Source: Corynebacterium camporealensis
GTDB lineage: Bacteria > Actinomycetota > Actinomycetes > Mycobacteriales > Mycobacteriaceae
Direction: 5' to 3'
Length of the DNA stretch: 64,000 nt
Assembly (NCBI RefSeq): GCF_000980815.1
Contig: NZ_CP011311.1
Span: 1-64,000 of the forward strand
Position numbers and translations under genes: made by a program. The notes under the pieces were generated by a model. It searched no databases. It saw only the letters and a list, made by a program, of their open reading frames with translations, and was not told the DNA's origin. Positions 1-12,595 of this stretch are shown one piece after another (position 1 is the stretch's first letter; every line of letters begins with the position of its first letter).

Positions 1-1635
1 GTGACCGAACAGCAAGATCAGATCAACGAGAACTGGCGCGCCATCGTCTCGAACCTGCTCAACAAATCTGAGCAGCGTGATTCCGACGTACCCAGCTTCA
101 CCCATACCCAGCGTCTGTACCTGCAATTAGTCCGCCCCATCATGTTGATGGATGGCTATGCATTGCTGGCCGCACCCGACGAGGGCGCCAAGCGGGTAGT
201 GGAAGAAGAACTCGGACCACACATTTCCAAAGCGCTGACCGAATACATGGGTCGCCCTTGCTCGCTGGCGGTCACCTTGGCCACCCCGGAACAACCCACG
301 GCTACCGATCCCACGCCTGCGTCCAACCCGACTCCAACTGAACAACAGGCACCTGCTCAGCAATCGCCGGCACAGCACCAGCGCCCGCAACAGGTCGATG
401 CCTACTCGATGTCACAGAACGCTGCACCACAACAGCCTCCCCAACAAGATCAGGCTGCAACGTCTGATGGCTGGACCCGCTCGCATGCCCCGGCCAGCCT
501 GGATGGGCTCGCGGATCACTACAACCGCCAGCAATCCCAGTCGCAGTCTTCCTATGGCCAGCGCATCCCGCGCGAGGAACCAGCACACGATCCGAATTTG
601 GAAAAGTCGCTGAACCCGAAGCACACCTTCGACAGCTTCGTCATTGGTTCTTCCAACCGCTTCGCCAACGGTGCTGCTGTTGCTGTGGCCGAGAGTCCTG
701 CTCGTGCCTACAACCCTCTGTTTATTTGGGGTGGATCTGGCCTGGGCAAAACGCACCTTTTGCATGCCGCAGGCAACTACGCCCAGGTCCTGCACCCGGG
801 TCTGCGCGTGAAGTATGTGTCCTCGGAAGAGTTCACCAACGACTACATCAATTCGCTTCGCGATGACCGCCAGGAATCCTTCAAGCGTCGCTACCGCAAC
901 CTCGACATTCTTATGGTTGACGACATCCAGTTCTTGGAGGGCAAAGAGTCCACGCAGGAAGAGTTCTTCCACACCTTCAATGCACTGCACCAGGCCAATA
1001 AGCAGATCATTTTGTCCTCGGACCGTCCTCCGAAGCAGCTCACCACGCTGGAAGATCGCCTGCGTACCCGCTTCGAAGGTGGTCTGATTACTGATATTCA
1101 GCCGCCAGACCTAGAAACCCGCATCGCCATTTTGATGAAGAAGGCCTCTGCGGATAACACCGTGGTCGACCGCGCGGTGCTGGAACTGATTGCTTCGCGC
1201 TTTGAGTCCTCCATTCGTGAGCTCGAAGGCGCACTGATCCGTGTCTCGGCCTATTCTTCTTTGGTCAACGAACCGATCAACCTGGAAATGGCAGAAATCG
1301 CATTGCGTGATCTCGCCCCGGATAGTGCCGATAAGCAGATCACCGCAGCAGCCATCATGGATGTCACCGCTGACTACTTCGACATCGACGTCGCCACCCT
1401 GCGCGGTGCCGGCAAGAAACGCGCGGTTGCTCATGCCCGCCAGCTGGCGATGTACCTCTGCCGCGAACTGACCGAACTCTCCCTACCAAAGATTGGTGCG
1501 GAGTTCGGCGGCAAGGACCACACCACGGTCATCTATGCCGATCGCAAGATCCGCAAGGAAATGACAGAAAACCGCACGACTTACGACGAGATTCAAGCGC
1601 TTACCCAACGGGTCAAGAACCACACGCGTAACTAA
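1..1635 (+). CDS. dnaA: Chromosomal replication initiator protein DnaA
   Basis: ATP-dependent initiator that binds DnaA boxes and melts the origin. The 544-residue product has the full layout: N-terminal domain I (about 1-95), a Gln/Pro-rich linker (about 96-200), the AAA+ domain with Walker [10 protein letters not shown] (244-252) and Walker B (ILMVDDIQF), and a C-terminal DNA-binding domain carrying the GGKDHTTV signature. It starts with GTG at base 1, so the numbering follows the usual dnaA convention and any upstream site lies outside the window. A strong terminator follows, and then the origin-like gap before dnaN. Confidence 0.98.
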   Translation: MTEQQDQINENWRAIVSNLLNKSEQRDSDVPSFTHTQRLYLQLVRPIMLMDGYALLAAPDEGAKRVVEEELGPHISKALTEYMGRPCSLAVTLATPEQPTATDPTPASNPTPTEQQAPAQQSPAQHQRPQQVDAYSMSQNAAPQQPPQQDQAATSDGWTRSHAPASLDGLADHYNRQQSQSQSSYGQRIPREEPAHDPNLEKSLNPKHTFDSFVIGSSNRFANGAAVAVAESPARAYNPLFIWGGSGLGKTHLLHAAGNYAQVLHPGLRVKYVSSEEFTNDYINSLRDDRQESFKRRYRNLDILMVDDIQFLEGKESTQEEFFHTFNALHQANKQIILSSDRPPKQLTTLEDRLRTRFEGGLITDIQPPDLETRIAILMKKASADNTVVDRAVLELIASRFESSIRELEGALIRVSAYSSLVNEPINLEMAEIALRDLAPDSADKQITAAAIMDVTADYFDIDVATLRGAGKKRAVAHARQLAMYLCRELTELSLPKIGAEFGGKDHTTVIYADRKIRKEMTENRTTYDEIQALTQRVKNHTRN

Positions 1636-1652
1636 GCGCTTACTCACACTCC

Positions 1653-1700
1653 ACTACTGGGGCAGTCCTTCACTAAGAAGGCTGCCCCAGTAGTCGTTTT
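1653..1700 (+). terminator. Rho-independent terminator of dnaA
   Basis: A perfect 13-base stem (ACTACTGGGGCAG at 1653-1665 paired with 1682-1694) is followed by CGTTTT. It sits 18 bases after the dnaA stop and separates dnaA transcription from the origin-like region. Confidence 0.85.
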
Positions 1701-2215
1701 CGTATCTTTAACAGGCACAACACCCACTCCACACTTATCCACAAAGAATTTCACAGCTGTGTAATTTCACTGTTGTAATTTGTAGATCTTGATCACAAAA
1801 TGGAATTCCACAGATCATTTCTGCTGCTCAAAACCCTGTGGGATCTGCTGTGATCGGATCAGCGGTGTTCTGTGGATAGATTGTGGATAAAACGATGACC
1901 TTGTTGGTTGCTCACAAAAATTGTCATTTACTCACATCCACCCCACATGTGATCCCACAGCGCCGCCACGCGTCACGAGCTTGGGATTTACCTGGTTACT
2001 CACAGGTTCCACAGCGCTTATTACTACCACTAGATAATCTCTTTTGATCTCTAAGAAGAAAAAGAATGTGTGTAATTCTCTGCACCGCTCTCGCGCGGCT
2101 TCTAAATGACAAGACTTAGAGCAGATGGAGTGAGGTGTTGCTGTCGCAGCGATGCGGTAAGTTGGTAACGGTTAAGCACAAAAGATTTGTCGTTCGGCAA
2201 GGAGCATCAAGCACC
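1701..2215. other. oriC: Origin-like dnaA-dnaN intergenic region with DnaA boxes
   Basis: No gene fits this gap of about 500 bases. It holds perfect DnaA boxes (consensus TTATNCACA) at 1735-1743 (TTATCCACA) and, inverted, at 1882-1890 (TGTGGATAA). Near-matches include 1871-1879 (TGTGGATAG) and 1997-2005 (TTACTCACA), with further CCACA/TGTGG words between. Short A/T-rich stretches lie around 1741-1800 and 2021-2065. Location next to dnaA, box density and A/T stretches all suggest oriC, the known position in corynebacteria and mycobacteria. The dnaN promoter must also lie here. Confidence 0.85.
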
Positions 2216-3400
2216 ATGGATCAATCTGTTGCATTTCGCGTTGCCAAGGAAGACCTCGCAGGCGCCGTTTCTTGGGTAGCCCGTAGCCTTCCTTCCAAGG
2301 TGACGCAGCCGGTGCTGAAGGCCATGCTCATTACTGCCGATGACAATGGTTTGGAATTCGCAGGCTTCGACTACGAAGTATCAACCCGCGTACGCATCCC
2401 GGCCATGGTCGATGAACCAGGTCAGATCGCCGTAGCCGGCAAGCTGCTGGCAGACATCGTGGCTACTCTTCCGAACAAGGAAGTCGAAGTCACCATGAAC
2501 GATGCTTCCAAAATCAAGATTGTCTGCAGCACCTCTCGCTTTGAGCTGCCGTTGATTCCTCTCGACGATTACCCGCAGCTGCCAGTACTCCCCGAGGTCA
2601 CCGGCACCATTAACCCACAGCTGTTTAGCGAATCCATCTCCCAGGTCGCCGCTGCCGCAGGCAAGGATGACACCTTGCCGATGCTGACCGGTGTGCACCT
2701 GAGCATCGATGGCAAGAACGTCGAGATGACCGCCACCGACCGCTTCCGTTTGGCACGTCGCACCCTGGAATGGGAGCCAGCATCTGACGATGTTCAGGCT
2801 AAGCTCCTCGTCCCGGCAAAGACCCTGCAGGATGCAGGTCGTTCTTTGGATTCTCACCTCAACACCCCAGTCGAAATCGCAGTGGGTGCTGGCGAGAACA
2901 TCGGCGCTGATGGCCTCTTCGGCCTACACGCTGAAAGCCGCGAGACCACCACGCGCATGCTCGATGCGGAATTCCCGAACGTGGCACCGCTGCTGCCGAA
3001 GAGCCACACCGCCATGGCGTCTATCGAAGTTGCACCACTGCAGGAAGCCATCCGTCGTGTGTCCCTGCTGACTGAGCGCAACGCCCAGATCCGCATGCAC
3101 TTCAGTGAAGGCCAGGTCGTCCTGGCTGCTGGTGCGGAATCCGGTAACGCACACGAGACCATTCCTTGTGCTTTCAGCGGCCGCGACGAGTTCCTCATCG
3201 CCTTCAACCCGGGCTACCTCAAGGACGGCCTCGGCGTCGTACACACCGACCGCGTCGTCTTCGGCTTCACCGAGCCATCCCGTCCAGCAATTATGATTCC
3301 GGAACCAGAAGAACTGCCCGAGGCAGACGAGGAAGGCAACTTCCCAACCCCGGATACCGACTTCACCTACCTGTTGATGCCGGTTCGCCTGCCGGGCTAA
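2216..3400 (+). CDS. dnaN: DNA polymerase III sliding clamp, beta subunit
   Basis: Processivity clamp that tethers DNA polymerase III to the template and recruits repair factors. The 394-residue protein ([18 protein letters not shown]...) has the three-domain clamp length and ends in the conserved [10 protein letters not shown] chose the ATG at 2216 because AAGGAG lies about 12 bases upstream (2199-2204). The frame stays open back to 2135, but those 27 extra residues do not resemble clamp sequence. recF follows 13 bases later, the usual replication operon. Confidence 0.96.
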   Translation: MDQSVAFRVAKEDLAGAVSWVARSLPSKVTQPVLKAMLITADDNGLEFAGFDYEVSTRVRIPAMVDEPGQIAVAGKLLADIVATLPNKEVEVTMNDASKIKIVCSTSRFELPLIPLDDYPQLPVLPEVTGTINPQLFSESISQVAAAAGKDDTLPMLTGVHLSIDGKNVEMTATDRFRLARRTLEWEPASDDVQAKLLVPAKTLQDAGRSLDSHLNTPVEIAVGAGENIGADGLFGLHAESRETTTRMLDAEFPNVAPLLPKSHTAMASIEVAPLQEAIRRVSLLTERNAQIRMHFSEGQVVLAAGAESGNAHETIPCAFSGRDEFLIAFNPGYLKDGLGVVHTDRVVFGFTEPSRPAIMIPEPEELPEADEEGNFPTPDTDFTYLLMPVRLPG

Positions 3401-3413
3401 GCTGGCATTTCCT

Positions 3414-4592
3414 ATGTACGTTCGCGATCTGGATATCCGGGATTATCGCTCGTGGTCTAACCTGCACATCGAGCTTGCTCCCGGAATCAGCCTTTTCGTC
3501 GGACGGAACGGTTACGGCAAAACCAACATCGTCGAAGCCGTCGGCTATGCCGCACACCTGTCTTCCCACCGCGTCAATCAAGACGCCCCATTGGTGCGCC
3601 AAGGTGCTAAAAACGCACGCATCTCCCTAACCGCGGTCAACCAGGGCCGGGAACTGACCGCGCACCTGCTCATCAAACCGCACGGTGCCAACCAGGCACA
3701 GATCAACCGCACACGCTTGAAGTCCACCCGTGAGATCCTCGGCGTGGTCAAGACCGTGTTGTTCTCCCCTGAAGACCTAGCCCTCGTGCGCGGCGAACCA
3801 GCTGAGCGGCGTGCTTACCTCGACCACATCATTGCCTCGCGCACCCCGCGCTTGGCCGGTGTGAAGGCCGATTACGACAAGGTGCTGCGCCAGCGCAACG
3901 CACTGCTGAAGTCTGCATCGGCAGCTTTGCGACGCGGCTACGGCGACTCCGATGGCCAATCCGCCCTGGCCACCCTTGATGTCTGGGATCAGCAGCTCGC
4001 CAACCTCGGTGCACAGGTCATCCAGGGGCGCCTGGAGCTTCTCGATGAACTCGGCCCACTCATTGCCGAGTCCTATGCCAGCCTCGCACCGGAATCGCGT
4101 CCTGCGCACGTGGAGTACAAGTCCACCGTGGATGTCACTGATCGATCCGTCATCGAAGCGATGCTGCTCACCGAACTGGCGGCCAAGCGCAACCGCGAAA
4201 TTGAACGCGGCATCTCTTTGGTCGGTCCACACCGCGACGACCTGATCCTCAATCTGGGCCCTCAACCGGCCAAAGGCTTCGCCAGCCACGGTGAGACCTG
4301 GTCTTATGCCATCTCGCTGCGCTTCGCGGAATTTCAAATCCTGCGTCAGGACGGCTCCGATCCGATTTTGATTCTCGACGACGTCTTCGCTGAACTCGAC
4401 GCCAAGCGTCGCACCAAGCTCGTTGCCCTAGCTACCCAAGCTGAACAGGTTCTCATCACCGCAGCTGTCGATGGCGACCTGCCCGACAACCTCGAGCCCA
4501 GCGTCCGCTTCGAAGTTACCGTCCGCGACGACGAAGAAGGCCGCATTTCTGAAATTATGCAGGTAAGCCCCACCGGTGATGACGATGAGTGA
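3414..4592 (+). CDS. recF: DNA replication and repair protein RecF
   Basis: SMC/ABC-like ATPase that helps load RecA at gaps and stalled forks. The 392-residue protein has the N-terminal Walker [10 protein letters not shown] within [14 protein letters not shown]..., the ABC signature region before the C-terminal Walker B ([14 protein letters not shown]), and family-typical length. It starts 13 bases after dnaN, and its 3' end overlaps the start of the DUF721 gene, so the three genes are probably translated from one transcript. Confidence 0.96.
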   Translation: MYVRDLDIRDYRSWSNLHIELAPGISLFVGRNGYGKTNIVEAVGYAAHLSSHRVNQDAPLVRQGAKNARISLTAVNQGRELTAHLLIKPHGANQAQINRTRLKSTREILGVVKTVLFSPEDLALVRGEPAERRAYLDHIIASRTPRLAGVKADYDKVLRQRNALLKSASAALRRGYGDSDGQSALATLDVWDQQLANLGAQVIQGRLELLDELGPLIAESYASLAPESRPAHVEYKSTVDVTDRSVIEAMLLTELAAKRNREIERGISLVGPHRDDLILNLGPQPAKGFASHGETWSYAISLRFAEFQILRQDGSDPILILDDVFAELDAKRRTKLVALATQAEQVLITAAVDGDLPDNLEPSVRFEVTVRDDEEGRISEIMQVSPTGDDDE

Positions 4593-5175
4593 CCTCGTCA
4601 GCCAGGTCTTCGAGCGTGCGCGAGAGCTTTCCCCAAACCCACCAAAGCTGGTGGGTAAACCACGTCGCTTCAGCATGGCGCCGAAACCAGTCGAGCCTGC
4701 AGAAGAGAACAAAGAACAAGAAGCCGACAGCGTCAACGATGATGCTGCCGTCCTGAGTTATCTCACTGGTCCACGAGGTGGAAAGCCCACGGGGCCGGAT
4801 GGGCGCAAGCAGCGGCGCAGTATTGATATTCCCAGCTTGGGCCAGCAGATTCGCAAAGAGATTGGGCAGCGTGGCTGGGAGCATGAGCTCGCGCACGGCT
4901 GGATCATGGGCAACTGGGACAACCTGGTTGGTGAGGCCATTGCGGCGCATACCAAGCCGGAAAAGATCAAAGACCAGGTGGTGTATGTGTCCTGCGCAAA
5001 CTCCAACTGGGCGACGCAGCTGCGCTATCTGCAAAGGCAGATTTTAAAGAAGATTGCTGATCGGTTGGGGCCTGATGTCATCGTCAAGCTGCAGATCAAT
5101 GGACCCAAGCAGCACCGTAACTACACTGGCCGACAGTGGGTTAAACCCCAAGGTTCTCAAGACACCTACGGATAA
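4585..5175 (+). CDS. DUF721/DciA-like protein
   Basis: Conserved recF-neighbour of Actinobacteria. DUF721 proteins include DciA, which works with replicative helicase DnaB in bacteria lacking DnaC, so a helicase-loading role is inferred from family and position. The N-terminal half is polar and low in complexity; the C-terminal part (from about [11 protein letters not shown]) carries the conserved W...VG..IA.HT.P and [18 protein letters not shown] segments. Starts GTG 4576, ATG 4579 and ATG 4585 are all possible. None has a clear ribosome-binding site and all overlap the recF stop; ATG 4585 (MSDLVSQVF) is preferred. Confidence 0.85.
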   Translation: MSDLVSQVFERARELSPNPPKLVGKPRRFSMAPKPVEPAEENKEQEADSVNDDAAVLSYLTGPRGGKPTGPDGRKQRRSIDIPSLGQQIRKEIGQRGWEHELAHGWIMGNWDNLVGEAIAAHTKPEKIKDQVVYVSCANSNWATQLRYLQRQILKKIADRLGPDVIVKLQINGPKQHRNYTGRQWVKPQGSQDTYG

Positions 5176-5257
5176 TTGGTCTTGCCTTAAAGCTTAAAAA
5201 GCCCCGCCCTGCGCCCTCTCGCGCGTGTAGGGTGCGATCCAGTAGGGGGCCACGGTG

Positions 5258-7383
<2,126 letters not shown>

Positions 7384-7399
7384 TCCAGTTTCGTCCCTG

Positions 7400-7435
7400 C
7401 GGCCGTTCCATCATTGCTGGTGGGCGGCCGTTTTT
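7400..7435 (+). terminator. Terminator after gyrB
   Basis: CGGCCG arms at 7400-7405 and 7425-7430, with a weaker inner CCA/TGG pairing, are followed directly by TTTTT. The site is 17 bases after the gyrB stop. Confidence 0.6.
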
Positions 7436-7441
7436 GCGCGC

Positions 7442-7459
7442 ATAGACTAATCGGTCTAT
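7442..7459. promoter_or_regulatory. McbR-type operator upstream of seuA
   Basis: A perfect palindrome, ATAGAC-TAATCG-GTCTAT, matches TAGAC-N6-GTCTA, the site of the TetR-family master sulfur repressor McbR described in C. glutamicum. It lies about 115 bases before the seuA start. Between it and the gene are a possible -10 (TATACA, 7534-7539) and the ribosome-binding site AAGGAG at 7562-7567. McbR itself is not in the window. Confidence 0.75.
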
Positions 7460-7573
7460 AAATCACGCCCGGATATTTCATTCGGGATGAATTCTACGCT
7501 CGCAAAGTTCTAAAACCCTCCTTAACGTGTAGCTATACAACAGACAAAGCGTTCTACATTTAAGGAGATTGTC

Positions 7574-8947
7574 GTGCCTCAATCGCAGCGCGAAATCCGT
7601 TTTAATGCCTTCGACATGAACTGCGTGGTTCACCAATCACCGGGTTTGTGGCGCCACCCGGCCGATCGAGCACGCGAGTACAACACCTTGGATTACTGGG
7701 TGGACTTGGCGCAGTTGCTGGAGCGGGGGCTTTTCGATGGCCTCTTCATCGCCGATGTACTTGGAACCTATGACATCTACGGCTCATCCAATGAAGCCGC
7801 CTTGCGTGCTGGTGCCCAGGTCCCCGTCAACGATCCTTCGCTCATCGTGCCGGCCATGGCACACGCGACCAAGCACCTTGGATTCGGTGTCACCGCTGGA
7901 ACTGCGTATGAACATCCGTATCCCTTTGCGCGTCGTCTAGCAACGCTCGACCACCTGACCAACGGGCGTGTGGGCTGGAACGTCGTGACTGGTTACCTGC
8001 CTTCTGCCGCACAGAACATGGGCAACAAGGACCAGCTCCCACACGATGAGCGCTACGACCGCGCCGATGAATACCTCGAAGTCGTCTACAAGCTACTCGA
8101 AGGCTCCTGGGAAGACGATGCAGTGCTTAACGATGCCGAATCCGGCACCTTCGTCGACCCGGACAAAGTCCATCCCATCAACCATCACGGCACCTACTTC
8201 GACGTGCCCGGCATCGCGATTACCGAACCTAGCACCCAGCGCACCCCGGTTATCTACCAAGCCGGTGCCTCCCCGCGTGGTACTAAGTTCGCTGGTCAGC
8301 ATGCCGAAGCAGTCTTCATCAAGGCCGACAACCTCGACGGCGTCAAAGACACCGTCAGCCGCATCCGTGAGGCTGCCGAAGCCGCCGGACGTCCGCGCGA
8401 TGCCATCAAGATCTTCACGATGCAGACGATTATCACCGGCAAGACTCACAAGGAAGCCGAAGAGAAATTCGCGGAATTCTCCCGCTACATCGACCCGGTC
8501 GGTGGCCTGACTCTCATGTCTGGCTGGACCGGTACTGACCTATCCGTCTACGGCCTGGACGAACCGATCACCAACATCGAGTCCAACGCCATCCAATCCA
8601 CTGCCGCCATGATCAGCAAAGGCACTGCTGAAGGAGCCTGGACTGTGGAAACCCTTGGCCACGCCACCGGCATTGGTGGATTCGGTCCAGTCGTTGTCGG
8701 CTCCGGTGAAGAAGTCGCCGACGAACTCATCCGCTTCCAAGACGAAGGCGACGTCGACGGCTTCAATCTTGCCTACGCGATTACACCCGGCACCTTTGAG
8801 GACATCGTCGACTACGTCGTTCCCGAACTACAAAAGCGTGGCCGCTACAAGACCAGCTACACCGACGGCTCCCTACGCCACAAGCTTCACGGCCATGGCG
8901 ATCGCCTGCCCGATACTCATATCGGCGCCTCTTTCCGACAGCACTAA
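7574..8947 (+). CDS. seuA: FMNH2-dependent monooxygenase, NtaA/SnaA/DszA type (SeuA-like)
   Basis: Bacterial-luciferase-like flavin monooxygenase that uses reduced FMN and O2 on a sulfur or nitrogen compound. The 457-residue protein has the family signatures HQSPGLWRHPADRA near the N terminus, GTAYEHPYPFARRLATLDHLTNGRVGWNVVTG, and the C-terminal ..VDGFNLAY.ITPGTFEDIVDYVVPELQKRG. It heads a three-gene run with an SsuD-like and a DszC-like enzyme, matching seuABC (sulfonate-ester use) of C. glutamicum. GTG start with AAGGAG upstream. The exact substrate is inferred only from context; nitrilotriacetate- or dimethyl-sulfide-type oxygenases are related alternatives. Confidence 0.85.
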   Translation: MPQSQREIRFNAFDMNCVVHQSPGLWRHPADRAREYNTLDYWVDLAQLLERGLFDGLFIADVLGTYDIYGSSNEAALRAGAQVPVNDPSLIVPAMAHATKHLGFGVTAGTAYEHPYPFARRLATLDHLTNGRVGWNVVTGYLPSAAQNMGNKDQLPHDERYDRADEYLEVVYKLLEGSWEDDAVLNDAESGTFVDPDKVHPINHHGTYFDVPGIAITEPSTQRTPVIYQAGASPRGTKFAGQHAEAVFIKADNLDGVKDTVSRIREAAEAAGRPRDAIKIFTMQTIITGKTHKEAEEKFAEFSRYIDPVGGLTLMSGWTGTDLSVYGLDEPITNIESNAIQSTAAMISKGTAEGAWTVETLGHATGIGGFGPVVVGSGEEVADELIRFQDEGDVDGFNLAYAITPGTFEDIVDYVVPELQKRGRYKTSYTDGSLRHKLHGHGDRLPDTHIGASFRQH

Positions 8948-8974
8948 ACCCCACGACAACGAAAGAAACACATT

Positions 8975-10165
8975 ATGAACAGCATCAAAGACAACAACGT
9001 CGTCCTGCATTGGTTCCTGCCCACCTATGGTGATTCCCGTGGCATTATGTCGGGCGGTCACGGTTCCGGCCAGCACCGGGGCGAGCGCGAAGTCACCTTC
9101 GATTACCTCGTCCAACTCGCCAAAGCCGCTGAACACAATGGCTTCGAATCCGTCCTTACCCCAACCGGCCAGTGGTGCGAGGACGCCTGGCTGTCCACCG
9201 CTGCGCTCATCGGTGCAACTTCCCGCCTGAAGTTCCTCGTCGCCCTGCGACCAGGCCTGATTAGTCCGACCATCATTGCCCAGCTGATTAAGACCTTCCA
9301 GGATCTTTCCGGCGGACGCCTGGCCGTCAACGTGGTGGTCGGCGGTGAGGATCACGAACAGCGCTCCTACGGTGACCACACCACCAAAGAAGAACGCTAC
9401 CGTCGCTCCGATGAGGTTCTGCAGGTCGTTGACCACCTGTTGCGCAACCCTGAACCCATCGATTTCGCCGGCGATCACATCAATGTTGAAGGCGCTGCCT
9501 TACGCGGCCAGCCCGAGGTCGTCCCATCCGTCTACTTCGGCGGTTCTTCACCCGTCGGCATTGAGGTCGCCTCCCGCCGCAGCGATGTCTACCTGACCTG
9601 GGGCGAACCCGTTGAACCAGCCAAGGAAAAGATTGAGAAGGTTAAAGCAGCCGCCGAGAAGGAAGGCCGCGAACTCGAGTACGGCATCCGCCTCCACGTC
9701 ATCGCCCGCGAGACCCCGGAGCTGGCCTGGGCAGAAGCACAAAGGCTTATCGATGCCCTCGACCCCAACACCGTCCGCAGTATCCAAGAAGGCCTGGCTC
9801 GTTCCCAATCTGAAGGTCAGCGTCGCATGACCGATCTCCACAATCAGGGTGCCGGTTTCAGCAAGGGCGTCGACGCCCACGAATTCGAAATCGCACCCAA
9901 CCTGTGGGCCGGCGTCGGCCTCGTCCGCGGTGGTGCCGGTACCGCACTCGTTGGCTCTTATGAAGAAGTCGCCCAACGCATCACCGACTACCGCGAGGCT
10001 GGATTTAAGCACTTCATCCTGTCCGGATACCCACACCTCGAGGAGGCCTTCGAAGTCGGCGAAGGCGTCGTTCCACAACTACAGAAGCTCGGAATCGAGG
10101 TGAAAAACCACGAAGAGACAAAGAAGAGCTCTACGGGCACCACTCCCTTCGTGGCAAGCCGATGA
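8975..10165 (+). CDS. seuB: Alkanesulfonate-type FMNH2-dependent monooxygenase (SeuB/SsuD-like)
   Basis: Luciferase-like monooxygenase expected to cleave a C-S bond of an organosulfonate, releasing sulfite with FMNH2 and O2. The 396-residue protein has SsuD-like segments: WFLPTYGDSR, GFESVLTPTGQWCEDAWL, LKFLVALRPGLISPT, SGGRLAVNVVVGG, YFGGSSPVGIEVASR and the C-terminal LSGYPHLEEAFEVGEGVVPQL. It starts 27 bases after seuA, and its stop overlaps the next start as ATGA, so it is a mid-operon gene. The very C terminus is polar and probably disordered. Confidence 0.85.
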   Translation: MNSIKDNNVVLHWFLPTYGDSRGIMSGGHGSGQHRGEREVTFDYLVQLAKAAEHNGFESVLTPTGQWCEDAWLSTAALIGATSRLKFLVALRPGLISPTIIAQLIKTFQDLSGGRLAVNVVVGGEDHEQRSYGDHTTKEERYRRSDEVLQVVDHLLRNPEPIDFAGDHINVEGAALRGQPEVVPSVYFGGSSPVGIEVASRRSDVYLTWGEPVEPAKEKIEKVKAAAEKEGRELEYGIRLHVIARETPELAWAEAQRLIDALDPNTVRSIQEGLARSQSEGQRRMTDLHNQGAGFSKGVDAHEFEIAPNLWAGVGLVRGGAGTALVGSYEEVAQRITDYREAGFKHFILSGYPHLEEAFEVGEGVVPQLQKLGIEVKNHEETKKSSTGTTPFVASR

Positions 10166-11289
10166 GCAACCTCGTCCACATCGCGCAGCAGCTAGCTAAC
10201 ACCGTCGAAAAAACTGCCGTTGTTAAAGATAGTGCTGGTCACCACCTCACTGAGGAAGTAGAAAAGCTTAAAAAATCCGGCATTCTCGCTGCCGTAGTGC
10301 TGCAACGACTCGGCGGTCCCGAGACCCAGCCCACCGACATTGCAGAGATTTTCCGCCTGCTCGGCACCGCCGATGGTTCCTTCGCGCAGATTCCCCAGAG
10401 CCACTTCGTGTTCAGCCGCTGGCTTTTTAGCGGCGAGAAACCCGACGAAGAGGACAAGTGGGCACAACGCCTTATAGGTGGTGCGCTGATTGCCAACGCA
10501 CAAGCCGAACTCGGCGAGCCCACCATTCTCCACAAAGACGGTGAACACTTTCTTCTCAAAGGCGAAAAGCGCTTCTGTACTGGGTCGATTCATGCCGACT
10601 ACCTGGCAATCACTGCAAGAAAACCAGGCGACGACAACCAAACCTTGGGCATCTTTCTGCCAGTAGATTCGCCCGGTATCGAGATCATCGACGACTGGGA
10701 TGGCCTCGGCCAGAAACTGAGCGGTTCCGGCACGGTGCGCCTCAACGATGTCGAGTGCACCAACTCGGACATCTACACCTTCGATGCCGCACTCCAACTG
10801 CCCACCTATGGTTCCTTCGCGCAGCTTCTGCACTTAGGCATCGACGTCGGAATTCTCGATGCAGCGCTTAACGATGCCTTCAGCCACCTCAACTCCCGCA
10901 CCTGGCCCCAACCCGGTCACGACAATCCCAGCGACACCCTGACTTATCACCTCGCCGGGGAGCTGCAAGCCCAGCGCTTTGCAGCCAATGCGTCGTTAGA
11001 GAAAGCCGCCGCAGCAGTTGAGGCAGCGTGGAACGATGAAGCCTCCAACGAAGACGCTGCCCTCGCGGTTGCTGCAGCAAAAACGGTGGTCAGCAGTGCG
11101 AGTGTGGACATCGCCAGCCGCGCTTACGAACTACTCGGGACTGTTGTTGCAACCGGCAGCGATCCCTTCGTTCGCTACTGGAAGAACCTGCGCACGCATA
11201 CTCTCCACGAGCGCCGCCGGGACAAGCTTGCCGCTGTCGGTCGAGCGGTCGTGACTGGTCAGCCACCTCAATTGAGCACCAAGTTCTAG
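10162..11289 (+). CDS. seuC: Acyl-CoA dehydrogenase-fold flavoprotein, DszC/SfnB-like (SeuC)
   Basis: Class of acyl-CoA-dehydrogenase-like proteins that act as flavin-dependent monooxygenases on sulfur compounds (DszC, SfnB). The 375-residue sequence shows the N-terminal helical domain, a middle beta domain (GEKRFCTGSIHADYLAITARK...), and the C-terminal four-helix region ending VATGSDPFVRYWKNLRTHTLHERRRDKLAAVG, where the HTLH/D motif typical of DszC relatives is visible. Translation is coupled to seuB by a 4-base overlap. Its reduced flavin may come from the flavin reductase at 12767. No terminator is evident before the convergent regulator gene. Confidence 0.83.
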   Translation: MSNLVHIAQQLANTVEKTAVVKDSAGHHLTEEVEKLKKSGILAAVVLQRLGGPETQPTDIAEIFRLLGTADGSFAQIPQSHFVFSRWLFSGEKPDEEDKWAQRLIGGALIANAQAELGEPTILHKDGEHFLLKGEKRFCTGSIHADYLAITARKPGDDNQTLGIFLPVDSPGIEIIDDWDGLGQKLSGSGTVRLNDVECTNSDIYTFDAALQLPTYGSFAQLLHLGIDVGILDAALNDAFSHLNSRTWPQPGHDNPSDTLTYHLAGELQAQRFAANASLEKAAAAVEAAWNDEASNEDAALAVAAAKTVVSSASVDIASRAYELLGTVVATGSDPFVRYWKNLRTHTLHERRRDKLAAVGRAVVTGQPPQLSTKF

Positions 11290-11300
11290 TACGCAGTGTC

Positions 11301-12485
11301 TTAAGCCAACGGGTTATTCCACAATGGATACAGTGCGCTCATGCGTGCAGCGTTGTGGAGTACCCGATTACCGGCACGCTGAATGCGCAGCTTCGGATGC
11401 GAGCTATGCGAGCGCAGCTGACCGACGATCTCTTTGATGGAGGCTGGGTCATCGGTGAACGCTTCACCAGCAAAGACCACGGAGACTGGATCAACGAGGT
11501 CAACGGCCAAACGAATAGCGGCAGAAAGGGCAGAGGCCCTTTCAGACAGAAGATCGCGAACCTGCGGCTCGCTTCCACTGCGAGCGATGAGCTCACGGAA
11601 GCTTTCTGCCTCAATACCTAGCTGCTTTGCGGCATAAAGCACCGTCGAATTGCTCAGCGCATGGGCATGGTCGTGTTCGGATGCTGCTGCCAGAAGCTTG
11701 GAGTCTGAATCCAGCAAACCGGCGAAGTCGAAATCCGGCTTACCGCTGTGCGGGCGATGAACAGCACCATTGAACATCCACGCATGTGTGACTACTTCGC
11801 GGCCATAGATGTTCATCGTGGAATCCAGGGCAGGACCTGCAGTTTCAGTATTTAGTGGATGCGAGAGCATTTCAGTAGCTGCCATGGCAGCTACACCGGT
11901 GGAGAAGGATACGGGGTGGCCGAGGGCATCGCTAAGCAAGTGCGCTGCCGGAACTTCCTGCCAGCGGTATACGTCAGAGCTGAGCAGACCATCATCCCCA
12001 ATGGGCTCGGAGAAAGCCACGCCAACGCTGTGAGGTGTGGGCAGACCCTGGCTAAGGGCCTGCATACGACCTGCGATGTAATCGAGAAAGTCTTGCGGTG
12101 TGGAGCGATGCACCGCGACGTCGAGGCTCTCCTCGCGCAGGATACGACCAGCACCATCACAAATGACCAGCACCGAATTGCGCGCGCCAATATGCACGCC
12201 CCACACCACGACGTGGCGAGCATTGAGTTCTAAGTCCTTGCTGGGACGACCAGCGCTGACACTATCGCGCACCGGGGCAGGGAGTTGTTCGACCCAGTCG
12301 GCATCGATAAGCGCATTGACCTGCCGGGTCACACTCGGCTGCGAGTAGCCCAACGACTTACGAATGCCACCTCGACTAATCGGCGCACCAGTACGAATCT
12401 GGTGCAACACCCTTGTCAATGGCGTTGCAGGCAGGCTAAAACGCAACGGGGTCGTGGTGGTGTGGTGCTGTGTGACGGTGGTCAT
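11301..12485 (-). CDS. ssuR: ROK-family transcriptional regulator, SsuR-like
   Basis: ROK proteins pair an N-terminal winged helix with a sugar-kinase fold. Here the helix-turn-helix lies at about residues 27-60 (ISRGGIRKSLGYSQPSVTRQVNALIDADWV) and the kinase-like fold follows (VVWGVHIGARNSVLVICDG). In C. glutamicum, SsuR is a ROK activator of ssu/seu genes encoded near the origin between gyrB and gyrA, so position and partners agree. I chose ATG 12485 (MTTVTQHH, 394 residues); the frame stays open back to 12551, but that stretch covers the McbR-type box. It converges on seuC with an 11-base gap. Confidence 0.85.
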   Translation of the reverse strand: MTTVTQHHTTTTPLRFSLPATPLTRVLHQIRTGAPISRGGIRKSLGYSQPSVTRQVNALIDADWVEQLPAPVRDSVSAGRPSKDLELNARHVVVWGVHIGARNSVLVICDGAGRILREESLDVAVHRSTPQDFLDYIAGRMQALSQGLPTPHSVGVAFSEPIGDDGLLSSDVYRWQEVPAAHLLSDALGHPVSFSTGVAAMAATEMLSHPLNTETAGPALDSTMNIYGREVVTHAWMFNGAVHRPHSGKPDFDFAGLLDSDSKLLAAASEHDHAHALSNSTVLYAAKQLGIEAESFRELIARSGSEPQVRDLLSERASALSAAIRLAVDLVDPVSVVFAGEAFTDDPASIKEIVGQLRSHSSHPKLRIQRAGNRVLHNAARMSALYPLWNNPLA

Positions 12486-12495
12486 GCCCAAATAG

Positions 12496-12511
12496 TAGAC
12501 CGAGAAGTCTA
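12496..12511. promoter_or_regulatory. McbR-type operator at the ssuR start
   Basis: TAGAC-CGAGAA-GTCTA matches the McbR consensus TAGAC-N6-GTCTA exactly. It lies 10 bases upstream of the ssuR ATG, where binding would block transcription of the regulator and so place the seu genes under two-layer sulfur control. Confidence 0.8.
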
Positions 12512-12595
12512 TAGCGTCGTGTGCCATGCACAAGTCGACAGTCTGGAACATCGATTAGGGCCTTAAATACCCTGTTCAAGGTGTAAAAATTCTAC